Shown one piece after another: positions 1 through 9,596 of a stretch of 64,000 nucleotides of DNA (its first letter is position 1; every line of letters starts with the position of its first letter). Source of the DNA: Alnus glutinosa (taxonomy: Eukaryota > Streptophyta > Magnoliopsida > Fagales > Betulaceae). The stretch spans positions 13,006,654 to 13,070,653 of the forward strand of contig NC_084886.1 in the NCBI RefSeq assembly GCF_958979055.1, given 5' to 3'. The position numbers and the translations under genes were made by a program. The notes under the pieces are model-generated. The model was not told the DNA's origin. It worked only from the letters and a program-made list of their open reading frames with translations, and searched no databases.

Positions 1-32
1 ATAGGAGACACAGAAAAAACACCCAGATCTTA

Positions 33-183
33 GAGCATCTCCAGCAGAGTGGCCAAATCCTTCAAAATAGTCAAATTTGACTATTATGAACACTTTTTCT
101 TCTCCAGCAGACGAGCTAAAGTAGCGTTTTTTCTTAAAATATGAACAGTGAATAGGCAGATCTGCCTATTCACTGTTCACATA

Positions 184-224
<41 letters not shown>

Positions 225-803
225 CAAAGAGAACGTGAGAGAATCATGCGAGAGAGATGCGGACCCGCGATCCAACTCCGGTGAAAATTTTCGTGGGTAT
301 GCCCTGTTTTGGCCGAAAATTTCAGGGGGTTTTGTTGGGGGTTTCAACCGTCTTCATTTTTGTTTGGTAATCACCAATTGGGTGTGAATTGAAGTTTGAT
401 TTTCTGGTGTGTTCGTTAGCAAAGTTTGGGTAGGTGATTGGGTTTTTTGTGTTTAAATTTCTTGGGTGTCTTATTGCCATAGCCGAATGTAAAAGGGGGT
501 AAGGATCTATGGAGGATTGAGAGAGTTGTTCACTTTCTCTGCTACTTCATAAGCCAGAAGTTCATGGATGAGCACCAGAGGACTGCTGCAGTGGGGGTTG
601 GAGAATGGAGATGGAGATGGAGAAGGTGACAGAAGAGAGAGAGAAAGAAAATAAAACAATAAAAAAAGATTGAAAAATAATTTTTAAAGAAGATAAATAG
701 TAGAATAGAGAATCTGTTGGAGTGTTTTTAAGAAAATGAGTAGCTAAAGTAGATATTTGTACTTTTTTAGTAGCTATTTTACAAACTCTTGCTGGAGATG
801 CTC
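33..803. mobile_element. Non-autonomous DNA transposon, PIF/Harbinger (Tourist-like) type
   Basis: The terminal inverted repeats read GAGCATCTCCAGCAG at the left end and, with one change, the reverse complement at the right end (789-803). Both ends are flanked by the direct repeat TTA (30-32 and 804-806), the 3-bp duplication typical of PIF/Harbinger elements. The 771-bp interior has no transposase-like frame. It contains a CT microsatellite (about 190-221) and a GA-rich part near 600-650. Short reading frames inside it are not credible genes. Confidence 0.8.
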
Positions 804-984
804 TTAGAAAGCAAACGTCCATTAAATAAAATAAAATCACATAATTAACATAAAATTCTTCACCACTGATCATAGATCTAACAAATTTGAGAAACACAAT
901 TCAAAAAAATTTGCAAAAAACCAAAACTTTGTACTGTAAACCATGACCACATCCAATCCAGAAAAACAGAAGATCAACTTGACT

Positions 985-1230
985 TACCAATTAGCCCAGA
1001 GAGAGAGAGAGAGAGAGACAGAAAGTTTCAGACAAGGAAATTGAAGACCAGAGAAAGCACGGAGATTTGGGAGCTTGAGAGAGAGAGGGAAGTTGGAGAG
1101 AGAGACAAAGAGCTTCCGAGAAGCTTCAATGGGATTCGGATTTGAGAGAGAGGGAGGGAGGGAGGGAGGGAGAGAGAAATTTGGGCATTTTGATGGGAAT
1201 GGGAGAGGGAAAGGGATGAAATGTTTTCTG
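985..1230. repeat. GA-rich simple-sequence tract
   Basis: Runs of GAGAGA and GGGAGGGA alternate with short unique segments. Such tracts are common in plant promoters and 5' leaders. No reading frame is supported, and I cannot tell whether it belongs to a transcript starting here. Confidence 0.55.
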
Positions 1231-1334
1231 AATTCCTAAGGCCTAAGTGATATTTTCGAATAGTCGAAGTTGAGAGAGTTTTCTTTTTTTAATGATATTA
1301 TATTTGTAAATATATTATTTATATATATAATATT

Positions 1335-1476
1335 AAATGAGCGGGTAGTATCCACAACCGTGTACCCTTAACCCGCTATCTACCTGTTTGGGCAGTTTGT
1401 AAAAAGGTATACTGCCCGCCTGGGTAATGGGGAAAAAAATCCATCCATTACCCTTATTGGTGGGTGGTCACCCCTA
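1335..1476 (-). repeat. Fragment of a TAGGGGTG-ended dispersed repeat (hAT-like)
   Basis: On the minus strand the stretch opens with TAGGGGTGACCACCC and continues with repeated CCCATTACCC and CGGGTTAAGGGTAC words. That is the look of the hAT-like non-autonomous repeats with TAGGGGTG ends found in many dicots. Only one end is recognisable, so it is listed as a fragment. The frames over it are chance. Confidence 0.4.
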
Positions 1477-2451
1477 CTCTCTCTGTTGTGTGTGTTTTGT
1501 GTTCGAAGTTTCATGTTGCAGACCAATGCAACTTTATAAGGAATTTGAGATGCATAAGGTGTTGCATTCATATGTGAAAGCACTACTTTGCCGCCTTCCA
1601 ACGGATATTGATGTGTGTGACATGTGTGTCTAAACTTTACAGTGGCAGTCTTTTTATCTTCCTTTCTGCTTATGGTTAAATTTTTGTTGTCTTATACCCA
1701 AAGATTCCTCCTCTTTGCCTCATTTCATTCTGATCTGAATATGGTTGCTTGACCACCAATGCTAATTAAAATTTCTTTTAATTTTGTTTTATAGTGCAAT
1801 TGAAATGGGTGTTTTCTGCATAGCATTTATTTAAGGTTGTGGTGTTCCACATATTGTTTATTTAATAATCAGAAACATTATGTGCAAAGATACAAAAAAG
1901 ACTCTGTTTATGTTGCTTAAGAAGCTGCACCATATAAATTTAGTGTGACTCATTTTTGGAGGATGGTTTCGGCCTTAAATCTCCACAGAAGCAAAATGAT
2001 GTGATTGGTCATATTGTTGTAGCAGGACATTTCCTTTCTATATCCCTGTAAATTGATAGTAAGTGTTACCATATCTAACATATTGGTTGCATTACCCAGG
2101 CAAGACTAGATGTACAAATTTGAGAGATGCTGTACCTTCTTATGATTGCCACTGTATTTGCTCAAGCATTTATCTATCTATTTGTACTGTGTTTTTGCTG
2201 CAATCACAAATTACAGAGATTTGTGTATCCATTGAGTGCATCACACTGAGTACATTTTATTCTGGTATTTTGAATGTTTGTTCAAATACAATGAACTTCT
2301 TCTTTTTTTCCCTGTAAGTTCAAGTCAGTTTTCTCCTTTATTGTTCTCCAAGTACCTAGATGCTTGCCACAACAAACTGAAGTTTTTACTAGGTGGTTGA
2401 AGAATGTGTCTGTCCTTATTGTGCGATGCTTGAACAACATCCCACTCATTT

Positions 2452-2506
2452 TAAATGCTTAATCTTTTTTTTTTTTTTTTTGATGAATAAATAAATGCTT
2501 AATCTT
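2452..2506 (-). mobile_element. Tail-only retroposon scar (poly-T between 15-bp direct repeats)
   Basis: The 15-bp word TAAATGCTTAATCTT occurs at 2452-2466 and again at 2492-2506. Between the copies are a T run and GATGAATAA. On the minus strand this reads TTCATC followed by poly(A). It fits target-primed insertion of an almost completely 5'-truncated LINE or SINE. Confidence 0.6.
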
Positions 2507-2537
2507 GCATTTGATAAATAATGTTTATCTTATGTAG

Positions 2538-3008
2538 ATGGGCATTGGGAGGAAGTGGAAGGAGATCATTGACTTCGCTGATAAACTGACTTACAACGCC
2601 CATGTAAGTTCTATGTCACAGACCAGTGTTTTCAGAATTATATGAAGCCAGTAAGCAAAAAGAGAATCCATGGGTATTTGAACATGAGTACCCGGGGAAA
2701 AAGAACAATAATCTTTGAGGGAAGAACGGGGGATCCTTTTGAACTACCTGTATAATTGAAAAGCCTTATATCTTGAAATTAATTCAGTAAGTTGATGATA
2801 AAATACATGGATATTCCTGCAGAAATTATGAGCTTCCCTTGATTCTCGAGAAGAGATGGGAAACACGCTCTATATTATTTGATTGAATAGCTGACCCAGC
2901 TACATATAATGTGTGTATATGTTTTTATGTATTGGTATCTCTCTGACTGTTTCGTTATTGCAGGATGATAGAAGAGACAGATCAGTCAAAGTTCGATACA
3001 GTGTGTGA
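2538..3008 (+). CDS. Possible two-exon microprotein, or last two exons of an unrecognised gene
   Basis: Two short pieces join in frame. Exon 2538-2603 encodes [17 protein letters not shown] followed by TYNAH and is bounded by TTATGTAG before and GTAAGT after. Exon 2964-3008 follows TTATTGCAG, encodes [14 protein letters not shown] and stops at TGA. The joined product is 36 residues, basic and charged. The composition ([22 protein letters not shown]) looks like real coding sequence, and both splice sites are good. The ATG follows an AG, so it could also be an internal methionine of a longer protein whose upstream exons I could not find between 1.5 and 2.5 kb. I do not recognise the family and assign no function. 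Confidence 0.4.
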
Positions 3009-3830
3009 TTGTGCATGATTTTGCTGTGCGGTTATCTTCACTCAATTGTGGTACTGTGATGAAAACTAAAGAAATTGCTTTGATGTTATTATTTTTTTTT
3101 TTATGATATACGAAAGACTTGTCGTTGATATATATTTTCTCCAAGTGAGATATTAAGGATGTAATTTGAGAAGGTTCTTCCTATTTTGCTTTCTGGGAAT
3201 GTTCTATTTTTATCACGGGCTGTTTTGTCACACTGTAGCCTCTACTTGCAACAGAATGATAATAGCAATTGCATTTGCGGCTCTTCTTCCTCCCTATGAT
3301 AAAAAAAAAGACTCTTTAAGAGAAGCTGACAATCCATTGTAAATTTGATACATGGCTCTCTTTTCTCTGCTGTCTATGTTATAGGAAAAGAAAAGAGTAT
3401 TAACTCTTGCATGGCTAATGTTATGATTCATAGTGTAGAAACCTATTCACAAAGGTGGGGAAAACGGAGAATTAAATTTATTGATGGGTTAGTATTTGAA
3501 AGTTCTCTTAATCCTCTTGATCTTGTCAATTCTTACACTATGAAAGCGGTTGATTTGTCAACAATAATTCGCCATTTTTTTTTTTTAAAACAAACGAAAC
3601 TATATCTCTCAAATGGCAGCAGGGCTGGGGTGGCTGGCACAAACTCAATGCGGATGGCTCTGCAGTGTGAAGGCCAGGGATAACCAAATGAGGGGCTGGT
3701 GGTTTCATAATGGTAGATTGTTAATGGCTTTTCAAGGTTGGTTGGTATAACAAACTGTCTCGATGGCTGAACTGTGGACTATAAATAATGGAACTGATTG
3801 ATTTAGCCATGCAATTGGAAGTGGTATTTT
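3009..3830. other. Intergenic stretch, nothing recognised
   Basis: AT-rich sequence with short T runs. The 112-codon open frame from 3345 has no start context, splice support or recognisable domain and is treated as chance. Confidence 0.5.
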
Positions 3831-4174
3831 TAGGGCCGACAATTTGGGTTTGCGTGTCGAGTTCGTATCGACCTATTTGACTTGCTGACCCGTTAAGAGT
3901 TAACTATGATATGACTCATTTAAATAAGCAGGTGATATGACACAATCCATTTATTAAATATGCCATGTTGGATGAACTCGGCTCAACTCGGTCCATATAA
4001 CTCATTTCATAAACATGTCGTGTTGAATTGACGCATATACAACTTGTTTAGCCCGTTATTTGAAAACTAATTCAAATAAATGAATAATATTATACGGATC
4101 AATCTCGAGTCAACCGGAATTTCGTGTTGGATTCGTGTTCAATTTGAGTGCCGGTTCAAAAATACCAAACCCTT
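3831..4174. repeat. Dispersed repeat with TAGGG(C)CGACAAT end (hAT-like MITE family)
   Basis: The block begins TAGGGCCGACAATTTGGGTT. It runs through phrases such as GCGTGTCGAGTTCGT, ACCCGTTAAGAG and CAACTCGG, and ends near ACCAAACCCTTA. The same phrase set recurs at about 62085-62165 and 62950-63400, so this is a dispersed family, not gene sequence. The ends are only roughly inverted, so the boundaries are approximate. Confidence 0.5.
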
Positions 4175-4509
4175 AATTGTTTTCCAACTTAAAACTTGAA
4201 GTACATGTGTATGTGTGCTACTCCTGCAGCTAATCCTCCACCCAAATACTGTAAGTGGACGTGCATATGAACCCTAAAAATTGAATATTTCAGCTCTGAT
4301 CCAATTAATAAATTAGTCAGTCTGCACTTGGGAGTTAGCCCTCCCAAAATGCTAACTTGTATGGGACTTTTATTCAGACAACTGAAGAATATTACAGCTA
4401 ACTGAGAAGTGCATTTGATAAGATAGTAAGGTAGTTTACATGCCAAATCTTAGAAACTATGAACTTAAAAACATTTCTCATGACTGAACAAAACGTATTT
4501 GATCTTCCA

Positions 4510-5001
4510 TTATGCAAGGAATCCTAGTCGCTCCCCATTCTTCTTGGCCAGTCGAATTAAACCTTGTCTTTGCTTGGCATCTGCTCCTATTGACTTGCAA
4601 AATTCAGTAATCACCTGAAAACAGAATAAGCAACAAATCAATCACATAATAATGATGTCATGAACACTACTAACATAAAAATTAACAAAATTGGTGGCCA
4701 AACACATGCAAAAGAGTGGTACCTGTGAGTGCAAAGCAATTGCCTTTCCTCTCAACTGATTGAAGGGCTTCTTGCCTATAAGATTACGAGTAACAACAAC
4801 AATCGGAGCAAAAACACCCTTTCCTTCATTGACGTTCTTCATGATAGGTTGCGCTCGCACCGGCTTTCCGACTCGGACATGTTTCGGTACCGACTTGGCT
4901 AGCATGCTGTAATCTTCTCCGACCATTGAAGTTCCCCAGCTTCCATGGAAGGACGAACACAAACTTCCCTTAAACCCAGTTGCAGATATTGAAGTGGCCA
5001 T
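4510..5001 (-). CDS. PGR5: PROTON GRADIENT REGULATION 5, chloroplast cyclic electron flow protein
   Basis: Exon 1 is 5001-4723 (93 codons) and exon 2 is 4614-4510 (34 codons plus stop TAA). The intron (4722-4615) has GT-AG ends and falls between codons. The product is 127 residues. Its N-terminus (MATSISATGFKGSLCSSFHG) is a serine-rich plastid transit peptide. The mature part carries the family hallmarks MKNVNEGKGVFAPIVVVTRN, GKKPFNQLRGKAIALHSQ and, from exon 2, VITEFCKSIGADAKQRQG and a C-terminal GERLGFLA. In plants PGR5 works with PGRL1 on the stromal face of thylakoids for antimycin-sensitive cyclic electron flow around photosystem I, building the proton gradient that protects PSI. An upstream in-frame ATG four codons earlier is possible, but MATSIS fits the family start. 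Length is close to the Arabidopsis protein (133, from memory). It appears fully functional. Confidence 0.95.
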
Positions 5002-5369
5002 TGGAATACACAAGCACCAGCAGGGCAGGCTATTCTCAAAGAAATTTGGAGACCCTTTTTCTTGCTTGTTAGGACTAAGAACTTGTGATGGGTGTTTCTG
5101 ATGGGCTTTATGTGCTCTAGCTTGTGAAGGAGGGGATATTTTGGTGTAATTTTGAGAGCCTTGGGTTTTTTATTGGATGGCAATGTGGGAGAGAGCTCCA
5201 GAGGCATCCACAGCCACACATCCAGTGGTGTCTTGGAATTTAGTTTTGGTTTTTCTACAACACAAATACGATTTGTATAGCCTTATTGCTTATGGTCCCC
5301 ATTTAGTTGGAGTTCAGTCACTCTTTTCCAAGCCGTTGAAAATCAATCAGGAAGCATTTCGAAGCTTAC

Positions 5370-6012
5370 GCTCCGTTCGTCTGAAAAATATTTTATGTAT
5401 TTTTTTTTTATTTTTTTATTTTTTTATTTTTTATGTTTAGTGCAACCAAAAATGATTGTTAACGGAAATTATTTTCAGTTTGACCATAAAAGTCTCTTTA
5501 ATTTTTGAAAAACAATTTACGGCTTTAAATGCCGTAAATCTTTTTTTGAATTTAAACTCTTTATTCTTGCACGCACGTTTGTGTGAATCTGTTACTGTCG
5601 GGTATTGGAGTTTGTTGGTAGCCCGAATCTACCGCCGAAGGTCTCTAAATTTTGGTATCTGATCGTCGGATTCCGGCAAAACAGCTGGAATTTGGAACTG
5701 GTCCGCCAGAATCCAACGACGTTCGGCACCATCGCCGGATTCCGGCACAAATCTCCAGATTCCAATCACCTTCGCCAAAATCCGGCCGTACTGGGCTAGA
5801 TTCTAAGGAAACTGGCCGGAATCTAGCAATAGTAGTTGGAATCTGGTGAAAGTGGCTGGAATGCTACCGACCAGTGACGAAATTTGGTTACCGGTGATTT
5901 TTTGTTGTTGATGATTTTTTCATATGAATTAAATACCGGAAATATTTTCAAGGAAATCAAAAAATGATTTTCCTAAAAATATTTTACAACGAAAAAACAT
6001 TTTACGTTGAAA
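5370..6012. mobile_element. Non-autonomous transposon with CTCCGTTCGT/AAAATATTTT ends
   Basis: The left end reads CTCCGTTCGTCTGAAAAATA. The right part carries AAAAATATTTTACAACGAAA and ATTTTACGTTGAA, which roughly mirror it. The same end type (CTCCGTTTGTTTTTACGTAA) recurs at 22046. The middle (5640-5880) is a degenerate run of CCGGAATCTGGCGAAAGTGG-like units in both orientations. The open frames across it come from this low-complexity core and are not genes. Boundaries are approximate. Confidence 0.5.
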
Positions 6013-8205
6013 AAAAAAAAAACAAGCATCAAGTATTTTGCAAGAAAAGAGAAAAAACAAACTTGTAATTTATAATATTGGACGGTGTACAATAAAGGAG
6101 GACTTGGAGATTTTTGACCGTTGATTGTTGCAAGAAACTGATTGCAAAGTTTCAACAAAAGTTCCTCCTACCGGCCGCCTCCATGTGAAATTGTGAACAG
6201 CATGCATGTTGATGTGGTGGGCGAAGTTTCAACCTTTGACGAGTCTGGTGGCATAGGAAGGTTCTGAGAATATACAGCTTAATTCGATTTTTCTTCTTTA
6301 AGGACGGCATTTGTTGCAGGTTAGACGTATCAATATATATATATATAAGAAACATGTTTTGGTCTCGAATGAATTTTCCTCAACCCAACTTTGTCTCCTT
6401 TGGGGTTACGAATGAGATCCTTTCAAAAACGTGAAAAATGCTTTGAAAAATCAGTGATACTTTTAAGAATGAAACTGCTAGTGTTGGGGAAATTTTATTT
6501 TGAATTATTGGATTGAGCCTTGAAGATGACCAGTATTGTAAAAAGGGGTGGTTTAGGATAGGCCCATTGACTAATGGGGTTGGAGGGGTCTAAACATCCT
6601 TTTATGAGGCCCAATAGTGCCGAGGATCTAAACAGGTTACGGTCAAATATTTGGGTATCTGACCAAGTGACTGGGTGCAGAGGGAACAACAATGCCTCGC
6701 GCTGCTGCTCAGATCAGTTCATCATGTTATTGGTCAAAATACCATAAATGATCGCTAATCATGTCAAATCCTATATATACTTGCTCTGCCGGCAATGCAA
6801 GATTCACACATGCGAACTCACAAAAAGAATGTGGTATAAATAGCCATCGTAAATGGGTAACACCTGATGTGGCATTAGCATTAATTGTATTTTTCATCTC
6901 TCTCAAAAAAACAACGATTGACTTAACCACCAGAGGAGGCGTCATCGGCCAACCCTCGACGGGTCTTTTTCTATTTTGCAGATCCAAATCCACTGATTCA
7001 ACTAACTTCTTCAGGCCCTCACTGTTAGAAAGACTATCTTGTGATTGACACGTCATTAGCCGGAAACTGTATCAATAGCTAGTAATGCTATTTAGTAGAT
7101 CGCGATACAATTGGAATGATGTGATAGTAAAGGCTAACCATTGATTTTTTATATATTTATTTATGTTTTTCGTCAAAGAAGATGAAAAACGCTAATGGAA
7201 GGGTAAACTTGTCAATGGTTGAAATTTCGGGAGGATCGTTTGTCACTTTTTAAACATTTGAGGCAAGATCAAAAAATGAGTCCATGTACATTGCAGATGT
7301 TTTCCTGACTGCTATTCTCTACTTCACCAGCTTTGCTCCTCAGAATATTAGAGTTACTTTCATCCCACTTAGACCTCACATGCATGCTCCCTAATAGATG
7401 TATTCGAATCAAATTATGAAGGATCGCAATGGCAACTCCAAGGTAGGTTTAGTTCTTAATACCAGAAAATGACATTTTCTTCAAAGTTCGCTACTTATCT
7501 TTCCCACACCAAAAGTCCGCTCAATACGCTTTTAAGTGATGAGTGAACATAGTTAAACCTCACATCCTCCTTATCATGTATTCTAATCAAATTATGAAGG
7601 ATCGCAGGTTTACTTTTACTAAGGGTAATCTTGGTAACTGATGCATATGATACCTGTTGTGCATAAAAACACAATTAGGATTTTAAAATCTTGCATTTTA
7701 AAAAAAGCACATCTTACCTGAGAATAGTAAGAACAAACTCACTCATAAAGGAAAAGGTAGAGGAGATCAAAGCCTAGACAACGTTGGGCCCTTGACCCCA
7801 GCCACAATCCTGGACACCACACCACTCCATGTTAAGCCCCCTCACATGGCTTCAACCTTCTTCTTCCTTTGCACTTCCTCCCTCCATGATATAAACCCAT
7901 CAAAACTCCCAATAAACAGAACTCAAAAGTCGAATATCTTACTTACATAAATAAAATAAAATAAAATAAAGTCAATAAAGTCCAATATCTTTATTTCCTC
8001 TCTCTTCCAACAACTAAATTAAAACAATCCCAACAGCCCAAAACTCATTCTAAGCAAAAGGGGTTTTTATGGGAGAGTAATTATATGTATTGCACCCTTA
8101 TCCCAAACGCCTCTACTTCATTGAACTGATGTAGCATAGCAGTGTCTGATATGTAATTAGAAACAAAAAAAAAAAATAAAAAAAAATTGTTCTATATGAA
8201 CCTAT
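6013..8205. other. Intergenic stretch with retroelement remnants
   Basis: No gene is supported. At 6917-6985 the sequence resembles the tail of the LTR found at 43.7 kb (GACTTAA..GAGGAGGC..CGACGGGTCTTT..TTTGCAGATC), so an old LTR remnant is likely. A 30-bp phrase with one mismatch (TGTATTCGAATCAAATTATG and on) occurs at about 7398 and 7577. The two overlapping frames at 6727-7056 on opposite strands lie over the LTR-like remnant. Confidence 0.5.
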
Positions 8206-8209
8206 AGGC

Positions 8210-8476
8210 TAAGGATGCGTTGGAGATTATGATTTTGTAGAGAAAAAGTACGATTTTAAATCAAATCATAAAAAATGAACCATTTGGAAACTGCATTTTT
8301 AAAAAATTGCTATTTGAAAATGCAGAAAAGTGTTTATTCAAATCCCAAGCAATAGGGTGCTTTTTTAAAAATGCAGCGATTTTATCAAACGCTTAACTGC
8401 GTTTTAAAAATCGCTCATTTTAAAATCGTTATTTTTAAATCACACTTTTTAAAATCGCAAACCCAAACGGACCTTA
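8210..8476. mobile_element. MITE, TAAGGNTGCGTTTGG-type ends
   Basis: The left end TAAGGATGCGTTGGAGATTA and the right end AAACCCAAACGGACCTTA are imperfect inverted repeats. The interior is full of words that read the same way in both arms (AAAATCGC, TTTTAAAA). A second member of the family lies at 58292-58554. Confidence 0.55.
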
Positions 8477-8729
8477 ATAAGCTTATTGTTATTATTATTT
8501 TCTTAGCTAATTTGTTAAAGCTGAGTGAAGAGGGTGCACTGCATACATAGCTTTTCCTACAATAATTTTTTTTAAAAAATAAATGCATAGTCAAACACCC
8601 CCTGCCTCTCCAAGATCGCTCATCTCCTCAATGGGTAACAAAGAAATTGCAATGGCGTATTCGATTGCCTCATAACTTCAAAGAAAGACAGCTAAAAAAC
8701 ACCGAAACTACAGTACAAACACAAACACA

Positions 8730-9596
8730 ATGGCCTCACTAGCAACCCATCTCTCGGCCTTCCTCTTCCTTTTCCCAGTCGGCCTTCGCCGCCTCCTCTT
8801 GTCCTCCTCTCTTTACCTCAAAAACCCATCTCTGTACCGCTCCAAGACGTGGTATTTCTCCGAACCCAGATGGAAAAACCTCGACTTCTACATTCTCATC
8901 ATCGCCCTCCCCATTGCCTCCTTCTCCGAAATATTCATCTTCTTGACCTTCTCCGGCCACCCCACCTACCGATTCTCTTTTTTCCAGCAATCACTGACAC
9001 TTTTTCTCTTCTGGGTATTGATCATTCTCGTCATTTTCCGTGAACACACCGACCCTTTGCTTATTAACGAAGGTTTTGTATTCTTGATCGCTGGAATTTC
9101 GTTTCTTGTGGAATATTCAGTGATCGGGAAGGGAATTACTGGTATCTCTGGCTCTGTGTATGATCTGTTAGGTGCACTGACGCTTCTTTGTGCTGGTTGT
9201 TGTTTGTATTTATCGGTTAAGCCTTCGGCTTTTTTCGCCGAATTTTTGTTATCCTCTGGATTGGTTTTCAAGGGTACTTGGGTTTTGCAAACCGGGTTGT
9301 CATTGTACACTGATGTATTTGGTCTAAAAGGGTGTCGAAAAATGTCGATATTGACAGCTAAGGGGAATGCCGATGTGCAATGTGATCTTGAGGAGGACGG
9401 GTTGAGGGGTGTTTCTTTGATGAATTTATTGTTTACTGGGCATGCAATCTTGGTCTTTGTTGTGAGCATCGTGTCGTTTGGGTTGCTGTCGAGTAACCGG
9501 AATTTGAGGTGTGGCGAGGCGAGTGGGCCGTTGCTGGCAGAGCTTGAATCGGAGACTATGCCCATGCGTGCTCATCCTGAGCTTGAGATGGACTGA
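8730..9596 (+). CDS. TMEM45-like (DUF716) multi-pass membrane protein
   Basis: One uninterrupted frame of 288 residues, as usual for this intron-poor plant family. Hydrophobic segments are visible at about residues 8-28, 52-74, 84-104, 114-132, 143-163, 168-190 and 231-253. There are charged loops between them and a hydrophilic tail ending in ELEMD. The pattern (LFPVGLRRLL at the N-terminus, FREHTDPLLINEG near 104-115, VYDLLGALTLLCAG near 143-156, LFTGHAILVF near 234) matches plant DUF716/TMEM45 proteins. Biochemical function is not established for the family. Some members have been linked to viral or stress responses, so a specific role should not be assumed. The ATG at 8730 lies in an A/C-rich leader (CACAATGGCC), a good plant start context. 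Codon use is rich in C at third positions in the first 300 bases. No neighbour suggests a shared pathway. Confidence 0.85.
   Translation: MASLATHLSAFLFLFPVGLRRLLLSSSLYLKNPSLYRSKTWYFSEPRWKNLDFYILIIALPIASFSEIFIFLTFSGHPTYRFSFFQQSLTLFLFWVLIILVIFREHTDPLLINEGFVFLIAGISFLVEYSVIGKGITGISGSVYDLLGALTLLCAGCCLYLSVKPSAFFAEFLLSSGLVFKGTWVLQTGLSLYTDVFGLKGCRKMSILTAKGNADVQCDLEEDGLRGVSLMNLLFTGHAILVFVVSIVSFGLLSSNRNLRCGEASGPLLAELESETMPMRAHPELEMD

Noticed and set aside
6727..7056. Overlapping 95-110-codon frames on both strands
   Set aside because: They cover an LTR-like remnant, have no family match, and neither has splice or start support.
8966..9565. 199-codon minus-strand frame opposite the DUF716 gene
   Set aside because: No domain; antisense to a well-supported membrane-protein gene, where long antisense frames arise from codon bias.
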